Assembly: GCA_009773665.1 (NCBI GenBank)
Contig: WSYE01000008.1
Location: 1 to 56,077 of the forward strand
DNA length: 56,077 nucleotides
Direction of reading: 5' to 3'
Source of the DNA: Desulfovibrionaceae bacterium
GTDB taxonomy: Bacteria > Desulfobacterota > Desulfovibrionia > Desulfovibrionales > Desulfovibrionaceae
The notes under the pieces are model-generated. The model was not told the DNA's origin and did not search any database. It worked only from the letters and a program-made list of their open reading frames with translations. This document shows, piece by piece, positions 1 to 7,493 of this stretch (within the stretch, counting starts at the first letter, position 1; every line of letters begins with the position of its first letter). The position numbers were made by a program, and so were the translations under genes.

Positions 1-93
1 GGATTGGCCCCAGAGGAATACGGAAGAGCCATGAATGAGGAAAACGAGACCGGCCAGAGCCCAAACTTATGGGTGGTATACTCGGCGGGGTAG
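1..93 (+). CDS. Possible C-terminal end of an ORF entering from the left
   Basis: Frame 1 is open from the window edge to a TAG at 91-93 (30 codons, ending WVVYSAG). There is an internal ATG at 31 without a clear ribosome binding site. It runs antisense into the end of the truncated integrase. No family is recognised; it could be a chance open frame or the tail of a gene from an older element. Confidence 0.2.
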   Translation, partial: GLAPEEYGRAMNEENETGQSPNLWVVYSAG

Positions 94-495
94 GGTCAAC
101 AACTCCCGTTCAAGGCGGCGCATGATGTTGTAAGCCGTACTCTCGGTCCAGCCGGGGCGCTGCTTCTCGTACCAATCCAAGGCCACTACCTGGAAAGTAA
201 GGGCATCCTCTGCGGCCTGCGCCTGCTCTTCCCTACGGACTGCACCGGGGTCTGTGCCCTGCGTCAAGAGCTTGCGAGCGCTGTCCCGACTTTCCCGAGC
301 TTCCGCCAAGGTAACGTCTGGATACGTGCCCAGGCTCAAGAGCTTTTCCTTACCCCCAAAGCGGTACTTGAAGCGCCACCACTTACCCCCATTCGGGGAT
401 ATGAGCAGAAAGAGCCCTCTTTCGTCTGGGAGCTTGCGAGGCTTGTCGGCAGGCTTGGCGTTGACAATGGCAGTATTGGTGAGTTTTCCGGCCAT
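67..495 (-). pseudogene. Truncated P4-type tyrosine integrase (N-terminal remnant)
   Basis: The 142 codons match the N-terminal DUF4102 arm-binding domain of P4-like integrases: the MAGKLTNTAIVNAKPADKPR start, a DERGLFLLISPNGGKWWRFKY segment, then GGKEKLLSLGTYPDVTLAEAR. Family members are normally about 400 residues. Here the sequence ends at about residue 135 in an unrelated tail (LPRRVYHP), so the core-binding and catalytic domains (R-H-R-Y) are missing. It starts 177 bp from the tRNA-Leu fragment and reads away from it, the usual place for the integrase of an island in that tRNA. I infer a leftover from an earlier element at the same target. It cannot be catalytically active. Confidence 0.85.
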
Positions 496-496
496 T

Positions 497-567
497 GGGG
501 GTAACTCCTTTTGACATTTCGGCGTCCAGATACCCTGTTACCCCGAGAGTTACCCCCAGTTACCCCC
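497..567. repeat. GTTACCCC repeats beside the P4-type integrase remnant
   Basis: GTTACCCC(C) occurs at 537-544, 549-557 and 559-567, and inverted (GGGGGTAAC) at 497-505, overlapping the integrase start. The copies at 537, 549 and 559 are 10-12 bp apart, about one helical turn. Position between an integrase gene and its attachment site suggests arm-type integrase binding sites of the older element. This is inference from layout. Confidence 0.5.
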
Positions 568-593
568 AGATGTCAATGGACAGCAAAAGAGAA

Positions 594-619
594 CCCCGGA
601 CACTACATCCGGGATTTTT
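594..619. terminator. Terminator-like hairpin, probably the original tRNA-Leu terminator
   Basis: CCCGGA (595-600) and TCCGGG (608-613) form a 6-bp stem with a 7-nt loop. A T-run (615-619) follows on the plus strand, and A-rich sequence at 583-589 gives a weaker T-rich run on the minus strand. It lies about 60 bp beyond the displaced tRNA 3' end, so before integration it would have followed tRNA-Leu. Confidence 0.5.
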
Positions 620-671
620 CTTTGTGGCTCTAGGGCTATTGGACTTTACTGGACTGCATAAAATTACTGGT

Positions 672-729
672 TGGTACCGGGAGGGGGAATTGAACCCCCA
701 AGGCCTTGCGGCCGGCGGATTTTGAGTCC
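672..729 (-). pseudogene. Displaced 3' half of the original tRNA-Leu(CAA) (left attachment site)
   Basis: Read on the minus strand this is the anticodon stem-loop GGACTCAAAATCC, the 3' anticodon strand TCCGC, a variable arm with a GGCC-GCAA-GGCC hairpin, the T arm, the acceptor strand and CCA. The 5' half is absent; phage sequence starts at 730. Compared with the intact gene at 53644..53730 it differs at five positions, all outside the shared 13-bp core. Its TCCGC pairs perfectly with the GCGGA still present in the chromosomal 5' half, so this is the native 3' half pushed aside by integration. Confidence 0.85.
717..729. other. Prophage attachment core, left copy
   Basis: ggattttgagtcc is identical to 53689..53701, and sequence diverges immediately on both sides. 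It corresponds to the anticodon loop and part of the stem of tRNA-Leu(CAA), the usual crossover place for tyrosine integrases using tRNA genes. Confidence 0.85.
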
Positions 730-834
730 AAATTTTTGCATTCAAGCAGATTCCATCTTGTATCACAACTTGCTGAAAAGACATAGTTATGTTGCTTTTC
801 TTGTCCACGTCAGTTCCACTTGACGGCATGCGAT

Positions 835-855
835 TTGGGGGACTATTGGGGGACT
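835..855. repeat. Paired arm-type integrase sites, left end
   Basis: TTGGGGGACT occurs at 835-844 and 846-855, an 11-bp period. The same pair with the same spacing is at the right end (53550..53570). Position between the core and the integrase start, and presence at both ends, fits arm-type binding sites of the integrase at 872..2116. Confidence 0.6.
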
Positions 856-871
856 GGGGGAGGGAGCAAAA

Positions 872-2116
872 ATGTGGAGCAGGACGAACTACCCAGGTGT
901 ACGTTACCGCGAACACACAACCAGACGCAAGGCCGGAAAACCGGATCGCTACTTCGCCATCCGCTACTATGACGCCCAGGGCAAGCGCCATGAGGAAGGT
1001 CTGGGCTGGTCCAGCGAGGGCTGGACGGCAGAACAAGCGTCCAAGGTTTTGGGAGACATCCGCACGAATATCCGCCTTGGCTCCGGTCCAGCAAGCCTGG
1101 CTGACAAGCGCAAGCTCAAGGAGCAGGCGCAACGCGAACAGGCCGCCCGCGAAACCCTGGACCGCATAGCGGACATCACCGTTGCCGAGACTGCTGCGCG
1201 GTTCCTTTCCTGGGCCAGGGTAAACAAACGCTCCTGGCGAGCTGACGAGTCTCGCATCGAGGGCCACATCATACCACCACTGGGACACTTCCCTCTCCGC
1301 TCCCTGGGCTCCGCTCGCATCGAGAACCTTAAGACCTCGCTCATGGGCCAGGGATTGGCCATCGCCACTGTGCGGCACATCCTGGGGCTCATCCGCAGGA
1401 TCTTCAACTATGCGACCAAGACGCCCTACTCCGAAGAAATCGACACCCCCATCTTCGACGGGCGCAACCCGTGTGCAGCCGTGCAGATGCCCAGGCAAGA
1501 CAACAACCGGCTGCGCTTTTTCAGCTACGAGGATGTCGGACGTATTCTGGAGCAGGCCAAGGAATTCCCAAAGCAGCGCCGCAAAGGACGCCCTGACTTC
1601 CACGACATCTGCCTGCTCTCCCTGATGACCGGCATGCGCAAGGGGGAAATCCAGGCCCTGGAGTGGGCCGATGTGGACATGGTCCATGGGGTGCTCCGCA
1701 TTCGTGACGCCAAGGCCGGAGACGGCATCGCCCACATGAACAGCGATGTGCTGGCCATGATGGAACTCCGCAAAACAGTCGCCGAGCCAGGCCTTGTGTT
1801 CAAGGGTGCGATACGCGGCGGCAAGGTGCGCAACATCAGCAACACCTTCGCGGCCCTGGCGGATGACCTTAAGCTGAACGACGGGGTGAGCGATCCGCGT
1901 CAGCGTGTATGCTTCCACACGCTCCGGCACACCTTCGCCTCCTGGCTCGCGCTCCAGGGCACAGACATTTACCGCATCAAGGAACTGATGCGGCACAAGA
2001 CCATCACCCAGACCATGCGCTACGCTCATCTCATCCCCGGCGCGACTAAGGATGCTGTTGAGGGACTGGCGCGTCTGCGAACGGGATCATCCCCTCCAGC
2101 GAACGGATGCCTTTAA
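872..2116 (+). CDS. int: Phage tyrosine integrase
   Basis: Site-specific recombinase that would insert and excise the prophage at tRNA-Leu. Of 414 residues, roughly the first 80 are an AP2-like arm-binding region, 100-200 the SAM-like core-binding domain, and 210-400 the catalytic domain. Catalytic candidates: R256 (in MTGMRKGEI), K281, H349 and R352 (FHTLRHTFASW), H375 (LMRHKT) and nucleophile Y384 (TMRYAHL). Full length for the family. A GGGAGGG sequence lies just before the ATG. The gene begins 143 bp inside the left core and its 3' end overlaps the convergent HTH gene at 2046 by about 70 bp. The paired TTGGGGGACT sites lie directly upstream, so binding by the enzyme could also affect its own expression. 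Confidence 0.95.
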   Translation: MWSRTNYPGVRYREHTTRRKAGKPDRYFAIRYYDAQGKRHEEGLGWSSEGWTAEQASKVLGDIRTNIRLGSGPASLADKRKLKEQAQREQAARETLDRIADITVAETAARFLSWARVNKRSWRADESRIEGHIIPPLGHFPLRSLGSARIENLKTSLMGQGLAIATVRHILGLIRRIFNYATKTPYSEEIDTPIFDGRNPCAAVQMPRQDNNRLRFFSYEDVGRILEQAKEFPKQRRKGRPDFHDICLLSLMTGMRKGEIQALEWADVDMVHGVLRIRDAKAGDGIAHMNSDVLAMMELRKTVAEPGLVFKGAIRGGKVRNISNTFAALADDLKLNDGVSDPRQRVCFHTLRHTFASWLALQGTDIYRIKELMRHKTITQTMRYAHLIPGATKDAVEGLARLRTGSSPPANGCL

Positions 2117-2363
2117 GGCGTTTCAAGCCGCGCGTCTCCGCCAGCCAGATCAGCACGGACCGAGTTGGGTACACCGTCTCGCGCCCAACAAGTATCCTGT
2201 CCGCCGGACCTTCACCGGCGCTGTCCAGGTTGGCTATGTGCTTGCGCGAAACGATGCCGCCCAGGAACCAGTCCAGCTTCTTGCGGCTGATGACCGGTGG
2301 AAGCTGGGCGCACCACTCGTCGATGACCTGCAAGACTTCCGCATCAAGGCGCTTTGCCCCCAT
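2046..2363 (-). CDS. Small helix-turn-helix protein, excisionase/AlpA-like candidate
   Basis: A 105-residue protein with a central segment resembling winged-helix excisionases: a helix, SRKHIANLDSAGEGP, then a wing-like RILVGRETVYPTRSVLIWL. ATG at 2363 was chosen because GGGAGG precedes it; a longer frame reaches 2417 without such support. It is the third gene of the leftward cluster from the control region (Cro-like, RHH-like, this) and converges on the integrase with about 70 bp of overlap, which would allow antisense interference. The role (excision or regulation) is inferred from the fold-like pattern and position only. Confidence 0.6.
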   Translation of the reverse strand: MGAKRLDAEVLQVIDEWCAQLPPVISRKKLDWFLGGIVSRKHIANLDSAGEGPADRILVGRETVYPTRSVLIWLAETRGLKRLKGIRSLEGMIPFADAPVPQQHP

Positions 2364-2440
2364 ACTCCCTCCCTGCGCATGTTGTGATATCTCGACGCGG
2401 GAAACACCCGCGCGCATTGCCTTTCCTGATTCGCCCCCGG

Positions 2441-2872
2441 CTAATCCCTTCCGCCGCCATCCAGCATAGAAATGTGTTCAGGATGGACCTGGAAGTGAAC
2501 AAGACCGAACTCCACAGACGCGCGGATGAGCTGCGACTTCTGCCCCTGCGAGACGATGAGCAGCCGCTCGTACGTGCCTTCGTCCACCCACACGGACATG
2601 GAGCGCTCCTTGCGACCGCGCTTGTCCAGCTCCTGCATCAGCTCAGGGCACTCCCGGAACAGCCCCAGTCCGAGGCGCAGGCACGCGCGCAGGAATCGAG
2701 ACGCGTCTCGGCTCCCCACCTGAAGGCGGATGTCCTCGTACAGGGAGTTGTCCGCCCAGAAAGAAACCAGCTCTTGCAAAGGCTGGCGTCGCGGGCGCGA
2801 AAACATGACCTCCCCACCCCTCCAAGGTCCCACATGGAACCGGCGGAACAGGCGCGTCCAGAGCTTAAACAT
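2441..2872 (-). CDS. Tandem ribbon-helix-helix-like protein
   Basis: A 143-residue protein with an internal duplication. The segment ending SRFLRACLRLGLGLFRECPE and the one ending SQLIRASVEFGLVHFQVHPE line up without gaps, sharing S, RA, GL, F and PE. Each copy is preceded by a beta-strand-like stretch (YEDIRLQV; SMSVWV), so two ribbon-helix-helix units in one chain are likely. The start at 2872 has GGGGG five bases upstream; a GTG at 2878 is possible. It lies 9 bp after the Cro-like gene and is probably co-transcribed. I infer a DNA-binding regulator; its target is unknown. Confidence 0.6.
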   Translation of the reverse strand: MFKLWTRLFRRFHVGPWRGGEVMFSRPRRQPLQELVSFWADNSLYEDIRLQVGSRDASRFLRACLRLGLGLFRECPELMQELDKRGRKERSMSVWVDEGTYERLLIVSQGQKSQLIRASVEFGLVHFQVHPEHISMLDGGGRD

Positions 2873-2881
2873 GATCACCCC

Positions 2882-3169
2882 CTACCCTCTGAAAGCGGCC
2901 TGAAATTCATCATGCACCGATCTGGGCTTCGGACCTGGCTTGATGTCCATCGGGGCGGGCAACAGTTCGACAGGCACGCCCTGTTCCACAAGTTGTCGGT
3001 GCCGGGTCACAGGCATGGTGTCTTGGCCGCAAAGCTTGGACACAGCGTTTGCAGTAACATCCAACCTGCGGCCCATCTCGGCAAACGAAAGGTCATTGCG
3101 AATCATCCACACACGCAATGCCTCTTGCCGAGTGAGCCGAGTTAAGTTAGGAACAGAACATAATTGCAT
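2882..3169 (-). CDS. Cro-like XRE-family repressor
   Basis: A 95-residue protein with a helix-turn-helix near residues 18-45 (SFAEMGRRLDVTANAVSKLCG). The start at 3169 has GAGAG about 8 bases upstream; a longer frame to 3214 would cover the promoter. It is divergent from the CI-like repressor at 3267 with a 97-bp control region between, the classic lytic/lysogenic switch. A TTGACA box at 3234-3239 on the minus strand is positioned to drive it. Early lytic repressor is inferred. Confidence 0.7.
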   Translation of the reverse strand: MQLCSVPNLTRLTRQEALRVWMIRNDLSFAEMGRRLDVTANAVSKLCGQDTMPVTRHRQLVEQGVPVELLPAPMDIKPGPKPRSVHDEFQAAFRG

Positions 3170-3193
3170 ACAATCTCTCGTGGTTCGGTGTGA

Positions 3194-3239
3194 ATGCGAA
3201 GAGGATTTCCGCATATTTCGTTTCTTTACCGCGTGTCAA
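3194..3239. promoter_or_regulatory. Switch region: operator-like palindrome and leftward promoter
   Basis: The interrupted palindrome ATGCGAA-7 bp-TCCGCAT (3194-3214, 6 of 7 arm positions complementary) lies between the divergent repressor genes. On the minus strand TTGACA (3234-3239) is followed after 17-18 bp by an AT-rich hexamer at 3210-3216 that overlaps the palindrome. A repressor bound there would block the leftward promoter. The -10 match is weak. Confidence 0.45.
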
Positions 3240-3266
3240 CAAAAACTAACACAGACAGGTGATTTT

Positions 3267-3746
3267 GTGGCCTCAGAATTGTCCCGCCAGAGGTTGAGAG
3301 ATGCCATCAAGGCCCTCAATTTGACCGACAAGGCCTTTGCCAAGGCTGGCGGGATAACAAGGCAGACTCTTTCCGGCTATCTGAATACGGACCGGGAACC
3401 CACGCGGGACACGCTGGCCAACTGGGTGCGTGAGTATAAGCTCAACGCCCATTGGCTGCTGACCGGCGAGGAGGAAATGTTGCAGACTGGCGGCACAACG
3501 GCCCTATCTGACCCAATCGCCCAGCGCGTTGACCAGGTGGCGCGCACCATGCGCGAGTCTGGCGCGGACGAATTGGACATGCTGCGCGCCGTGCGGGCCA
3601 TGCTCGAAGGTGAGATCACCAAAATCACCAAGGCAAGGGGGGGAGCTGGAGCGTGCGAATCGAATCCATCTGTGGGTGGCATGGCCGATGAGGCCCCATC
3701 CTCCAGCCCCGACCCCAAGAAGGCAGCCGGAGACAATACCGCGTAA
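3267..3746 (+). CDS. CI-type prophage repressor without peptidase domain
   Basis: A 159-residue protein. Residues 1-70 form a CI N-terminal helix-turn-helix domain (ALNLTDKAFAKAGGITRQT) ending in the family-typical HWLLTGEE. The rest is a helical linker (about 85-120) and a polar tail; the S24 self-cleavage domain of LexA-like repressors is absent, so release from repression is probably not by RecA-stimulated autocleavage. GTG at 3267 was chosen because AGGTGA precedes it; the longer frame to 2940 runs antisense through the Cro-like gene. Likely maintains lysogeny by blocking the leftward promoter. Confidence 0.75.
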   Translation: MASELSRQRLRDAIKALNLTDKAFAKAGGITRQTLSGYLNTDREPTRDTLANWVREYKLNAHWLLTGEEEMLQTGGTTALSDPIAQRVDQVARTMRESGADELDMLRAVRAMLEGEITKITKARGGAGACESNPSVGGMADEAPSSSPDPKKAAGDNTA

Positions 3747-3886
3747 TCCAAGGCGGCGGCAAAGGGGACGGTGTAGCACGCGCAACATTGAAGATTATCA
3801 TCACGGATGATGGCAGTGGCCCAGGAGACGGTCCCGCGCGGTCTAGACCACAGATTATCATATCAGACTAGAGCGGAGGCTTATTG

Positions 3887-4309
3887 GTGGCTCTGTACCC
3901 CTGCCCTGAATGCAAGCGCGAGATCTCGACCGACGCCAAGGCCTGCCCGCACTGCGGGAAAAAGGCCGGGCGGGAGGCCACGCGGGCACAGTGGAATGCC
4001 CTGCCCAAGGCCATGCGCATCAGCCTCATCGGTGCTGGGTGTTTCTTCGCCCTGGCCATGTGGATCAGCAGCGCGGCAGACAAACCCGCGCCCTCGGCGG
4101 TCGCCCCGGCAGTCCAGGCCGCCAAGGCCACCCCGAACGGACCCACAAAAGTGCAGCCCGGACAGTGGTTCGGCTTCCGCGACCGCGAGATGCTGGAGCG
4201 CGAGTCGAAGCTGGCGTACACGGGCGACAAGACAGCCTGGTCGAAGCTCATGGGCCAGGGGGCCGCGTCTGGGGCCATCGTGAAATTGGTGCTAGACAGG
4301 ATAAGTTGA
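3887..4309 (+). CDS. Zinc-ribbon membrane protein
   Basis: About 140 residues. The N-terminus carries a zinc ribbon, CPECKREISTDAKACPHCGKK (two CxxC pairs). One membrane segment follows around residues 45-60 (ISLIGAGCFFALAMWI), then an Ala/Pro-rich linker and a polar C-terminus. GGAGG lies 7 bases before the GTG at 3887; a TTG at 3884 is less well spaced. Such zinc-ribbon-plus-membrane proteins are common cargo of unknown function. The ribbon should be cytoplasmic and the C-terminus outside. It follows the repressor by 140 bp, so it may be expressed in the lysogen. Confidence 0.6.
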   Translation: MALYPCPECKREISTDAKACPHCGKKAGREATRAQWNALPKAMRISLIGAGCFFALAMWISSAADKPAPSAVAPAVQAAKATPNGPTKVQPGQWFGFRDREMLERESKLAYTGDKTAWSKLMGQGAASGAIVKLVLDRIS

Positions 4310-4392
4310 GTAGATGTAAAATTTCAGATGCTTATTATTGTAGGCTGCGCTGCCAGCGAGGTCCAATAAACTCTGTCATGAGGTTGGCAAAA

Positions 4393-4764
4393 ATGAACAA
4401 AATAAAAATGATTATTTCTATTTTGATGTGCCTATCCATGACTGGCTGTGCATACAAATTTTACCATCCTTACAAGGATGAGGCGGCATTGGTTCAAGAC
4501 AAGCGGCAGTGTACAAATCAAGCGAATGCCGCATATCCAGTCAGAATAGTTCAGCAGCTTGTCTCCCCGGCATATCAGGGTCCATCGACGACAGATTGTC
4601 AACGATATGGTAACACTATGCAGTGCACAACAACGCAAGGTCAATATTACCCTGCGAATTACAGGTCTGATGACGTAAACGAAGGCCCCAGGAAAGAAGC
4701 TGCGCTTGACTGCATGATGTCGTTAGGGTGGAGTCGTGAGCCCATAAAGCAAGGGCAGCAATAA
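4393..4764 (+). CDS. Small predicted lipoprotein
   Basis: A 123-residue protein starting MNKIKMIISILMCLSMTGC: positive N-region, hydrophobic core and lipobox (SMTGC), so signal peptidase II cleavage before C19 is expected. The mature part has several Cys and Tyr residues; no family is recognised. ATG at 4393 has AGG about 9 bases upstream; ATG at 4378 lacks a site. Base use is clearly richer in A+T than the phage genes. It converges with the caspase-like gene, 15 bp apart. A lysogenic-conversion lipoprotein is a reasonable guess. Confidence 0.65.
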   Translation: MNKIKMIISILMCLSMTGCAYKFYHPYKDEAALVQDKRQCTNQANAAYPVRIVQQLVSPAYQGPSTTDCQRYGNTMQCTTTQGQYYPANYRSDDVNEGPRKEAALDCMMSLGWSREPIKQGQQ

Positions 4765-4779
4765 TTCTTTAATTCCGCG

Positions 4780-6777
4780 TCACTTTGGGTAGCCCAACTC
4801 TTTAGCGCTCAGTGTGCGCCACGTCCTTACTGCATTTTCTGCTTCCGAAAGCTGAATGCTACCCATCTCTCTTTTTAATCTTTCTACATCTGATTTTGCT
4901 ACGCTAAATCCTTTTTGTACTCCAAGTGAAAAGTATGTATATGCTATGATGTCATTTTTTTCAACGCCCAGTCCATTTGAATATAGCCAACCAACAGTAG
5001 CAAGGGCGTAGGCATTGCCTTGCTTTGCGCTATCAATGAGATATCGGTATGCTTCACTGTAATTCCTTGCCATACCAAGTCCTTTCATAGACATCAGACC
5101 AAGGCTAAGCAATGCAGACCTTTCTCCTTGTCTCGCAGCGAGTGAGAACCATTTGTGGGCCTCTTCGTAGTCTAACTTAACCCCAAGACCATCAAGGTAC
5201 ATATTGCCTATGGCGGATTGTGCCATGGCATTGCCCTGACCGGAAGCCAACTTATAATATCTCAGCGCCTCTTTGAAGTCTTTGTTTACACCTATTCCCT
5301 TGGAGTATGCATCCCCCAAATAGAAGCAGCCGTAGCTGTTTTCTTGTTCGGCGGATTTGTGTAGCCATTTTACTCCCTCTAATGCATTTTGTGGTATCCC
5401 TGATCCTGTGTTGTACATCATCCCGATGTATGCTTGTGAAAGTGGCTCACCTTGCTCTGCCGCTTTGCGAAATGCATTGGCAGATTCTACATAATTCTGA
5501 GAAATTCCTTGTCCATAATAATATGCCAGACCAAGCGCACCTTGGCTGTGGGCATGGCCTCTTTCTGCTGCTTTCCGAAACCATTTAACGGCTTCAGTAT
5601 AATTTATTTTGTTATACTCTTGCTGCCCTAGCTTGAACCAACCTTCGGGAGAATTACCTTCAATCTCTTTTCCTTCAATTTCGGCTTGCTCCTTGGCTAA
5701 CTTAGCATCCTCAATGCGCTTGCGTAATACTACTTTTCCAGCCTCGATCTTCTTTCGTTCTGCCTTGTTTTTGGCATCATTGGCCGCTTGCTCATGCTTG
5801 ACCAGTTCACTCTGGAGCGCTTGCAACTCGGCATCGGCTGCTTGTTGTGCTTGCTGCTGGTCGTGAGCTTGTGGGACAGGGATAATGGTGGCCTGCTGAG
5901 GAATCGCCACAGTTTGAGGCTCTGACTTCTTGAACAGTCCAGCAAAGACGTCGCCGAGGGTCTTGTCCTTCTTCTCCGCCGACACAGGGGTGGAAACCGA
6001 AGCGGTAGCGGCCTGTAGAGGCTGCGCAAGTGGCTGGGAAAAATAGAAATCCCCTGTGAGGCTAGAGTAATCCCAGGGAATCTGCTTTTCAGAGGTGGAG
6101 CGCATGACATCCACGCGAACGCGTTTCAGGGTGTCCTCCAGCTTGAGGCCAGGTGTGCGCATGTGCCGGAGCAGGGAGCTTGTGTATGGGCTGTTGCGAC
6201 CGCCACCGCCGCTATCTGCAGCCACCTTGCCTGGTGCCGTAGCATAGGCAATGAGCGAGCCCTTAGGGGCGTCCATGCGGGCCAAACCCTGTTCGGCACT
6301 ACGAAAGCTCCTCGCAAATGGATTCGTCCGACAGGCATCAAGAATGACGATGTTCAGCTCGTTTCCGGCATCCTCCATCTGAGCCAGGACCTTCCCGGCA
6401 TTGAGCGACCCGTATTTCACATCGGCCTCGACCGCCATGCTGCTATCGATAGGGACGAGATAGTTTTCACCAGACACCTGCACTCCGTGCCCGGCATAGA
6501 AGAAGAGCCCGACGCCTCCTTTCTGGAGCTTGGCACCGAACTCGCGCACTGCGGTTTCCATTTGCTGATGTGTCGCGTCGGTGAGCAGGGTCACTTCAAA
6601 CCCTAGCGCCTTAAGGGCGGCGACGATGTCCCGCGCGTCGTTAACGGGATTTTTTAGCGGGGTCACTTTGTATGTGCTGTTGCCGATGACCAGGGCCACG
6701 CGGCGCTCCGCCTGGGCGGGAATAGTCCAGAGCACCAGTAAGCAGACCAATGACATGAGGGTGACAAGGCGGCGCAT
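4780..6777 (-). CDS. Secreted caspase-like (peptidase C14) protein with Sel1 repeats
   Basis: A 665-residue protein: signal peptide (residues 1-24, ending IPAQA), caspase-like domain (about 25-240), Gln/Ala/Lys-rich coiled coil (about 310-375) and seven Sel1-type repeats to the end (about 385-640). The catalytic dyad is visible: His in FFYAGHGVQ and Cys in ILDACRTNPF. The start at 6777 has GGAGG 8 bases upstream; an ATG 15 bp earlier overlaps that site. Caspase-Sel1 proteins are widespread in proteobacteria; substrates are mostly unknown. The signal peptide puts it in the periplasm. Odd: the Sel1 half is A+T-rich while the caspase half has the high G+C of the host, suggesting a domain fusion. 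A death effector or periplasmic signalling protein is possible; neither is shown. Confidence 0.85.
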   Translation of the reverse strand: MRRLVTLMSLVCLLVLWTIPAQAERRVALVIGNSTYKVTPLKNPVNDARDIVAALKALGFEVTLLTDATHQQMETAVREFGAKLQKGGVGLFFYAGHGVQVSGENYLVPIDSSMAVEADVKYGSLNAGKVLAQMEDAGNELNIVILDACRTNPFARSFRSAEQGLARMDAPKGSLIAYATAPGKVAADSGGGGRNSPYTSSLLRHMRTPGLKLEDTLKRVRVDVMRSTSEKQIPWDYSSLTGDFYFSQPLAQPLQAATASVSTPVSAEKKDKTLGDVFAGLFKKSEPQTVAIPQQATIIPVPQAHDQQQAQQAADAELQALQSELVKHEQAANDAKNKAERKKIEAGKVVLRKRIEDAKLAKEQAEIEGKEIEGNSPEGWFKLGQQEYNKINYTEAVKWFRKAAERGHAHSQGALGLAYYYGQGISQNYVESANAFRKAAEQGEPLSQAYIGMMYNTGSGIPQNALEGVKWLHKSAEQENSYGCFYLGDAYSKGIGVNKDFKEALRYYKLASGQGNAMAQSAIGNMYLDGLGVKLDYEEAHKWFSLAARQGERSALLSLGLMSMKGLGMARNYSEAYRYLIDSAKQGNAYALATVGWLYSNGLGVEKNDIIAYTYFSLGVQKGFSVAKSDVERLKREMGSIQLSEAENAVRTWRTLSAKELGYPK

Positions 6778-7238
6778 ATTCAGAACCTCCATCTACGTAA
6801 AGGAGATACCAAAAATGGCCAAGAGGGCAAGGCCTTTCACGTGGAGGCCGTCCCCACCCATCCCCCACACCCTTAGATGCCCGGCCCACCACGGGGGGAC
6901 TAGCCGCAGCCCGGTCCACGGTACGGATGCGCTCAAGGAAAGCCCGAAGCACAAATCCTTGCGCTTGGCAATTCTTTTTCCGCCTGGATCGTGCGCTATT
7001 CGCTTGGCATCGGAAGTGTTTTCGGGTAATGTCTAGACGTTAGCTAGAGTATCAATGAAGTGCTCGGCGAACCGAGTTCTTTTCCATCATATACAATGGC
7101 GAAGGCCGCCGTCTCAATAGGGAGAGCGGCGGCCCTTGGCACCTACCGAAGGTGCAGTGCAAATGTCTTGGTAAAACTTTTGTACGGCTCCTTCGGCGAT
7201 TGTGTCAAGCTCCTTCCCGGTTTTTTAGGAGCATCTAC
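6778..7238. other. Intergenic region with a long hairpin
   Basis: The only clear structure is an 8-bp perfect stem, GGCCGCCG (7105-7112) with CGGCGGCC (7128-7135), extended inward by TCTC/GAGA. No T-run follows, so it is not a typical terminator; it lies about 105 bp before the small gene at 7239 and could be a leader structure. No RNA family is recognised. Confidence 0.3.
6815..7036 (+). CDS. Doubtful small ORF
   Basis: A 73-codon frame with an AAAGGAG sequence well spaced before the ATG. The product (MAKRARPFTWRPSPPIPHTL...) is Pro/Arg/His-rich without obvious structure, and codon use does not show the strong G/C third-position bias of local genes. Listed because of the ribosome binding site. 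Confidence 0.2.
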   Translation: MAKRARPFTWRPSPPIPHTLRCPAHHGGTSRSPVHGTDALKESPKHKSLRLAILFPPGSCAIRLASEVFSGNV

Positions 7239-7418
7239 ATGACTAGGCCCCTTTCTCCCGGCGAGACTTGCGACAAGTCTGGCCAGTACCGAGTGGAAGG
7301 CCCCCGTGGCGGCGACCGTGGCCGCGAAATCACTGCGACCAAGGGCAACACAATGCCTCCGGGGCAGGCCCCTGGAGAGCGCTTTGTGCTTGTTGATCCG
7401 ACGAAGCACAAGAAGTAG
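7239..7418 (+). CDS. Small YjzC-like protein
   Basis: A 59-residue protein with the pattern PGETCDKSGQYRV and a C-terminal PPGQAPGERFVLVDPT, resembling the small YjzC-type proteins (PGE..P.SG.Y followed by a G-P motif). Function is unknown for the family. AGGAG lies 7 bases before the ATG. A strong terminator follows at 7458, so it is a single-gene unit. Confidence 0.55.
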   Translation: MTRPLSPGETCDKSGQYRVEGPRGGDRGREITATKGNTMPPGQAPGERFVLVDPTKHKK

Positions 7419-7457
7419 CCCAGCCGCAGATCGCGGCAGGATGAACCTCTAACAACA

Positions 7458-7486
7458 AAAGCCCCGGTGATAGCCGGGGCTTTTTC
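7458..7486. terminator. Bidirectional intrinsic terminator
   Basis: A 7-bp perfect stem GCCCCGG (7461-7467) and CCGGGGC (7474-7480), extended by AAA/TTT, with TTTTT at 7481-7485 and AAAA before it. It ends the rightward YjzC-like gene and can also stop the convergent acetyltransferase gene. Confidence 0.85.
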
Positions 7487-7493
7487 AATCGGT

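Noticed and set aside
560..2029. 489-codon minus-strand ORF over the integrase
   Set aside because: Antisense to a clear integrase, crosses the attachment site, and its product is not protein-like.
3797..3811. ATCATC-acg-GATGAT inverted repeat and the AGATTATCAT repeats (3792, 3852)
   Set aside because: Short and A+T-rich; could be a promoter or operator of the zinc-ribbon gene, but no -35/-10 pair supports it.
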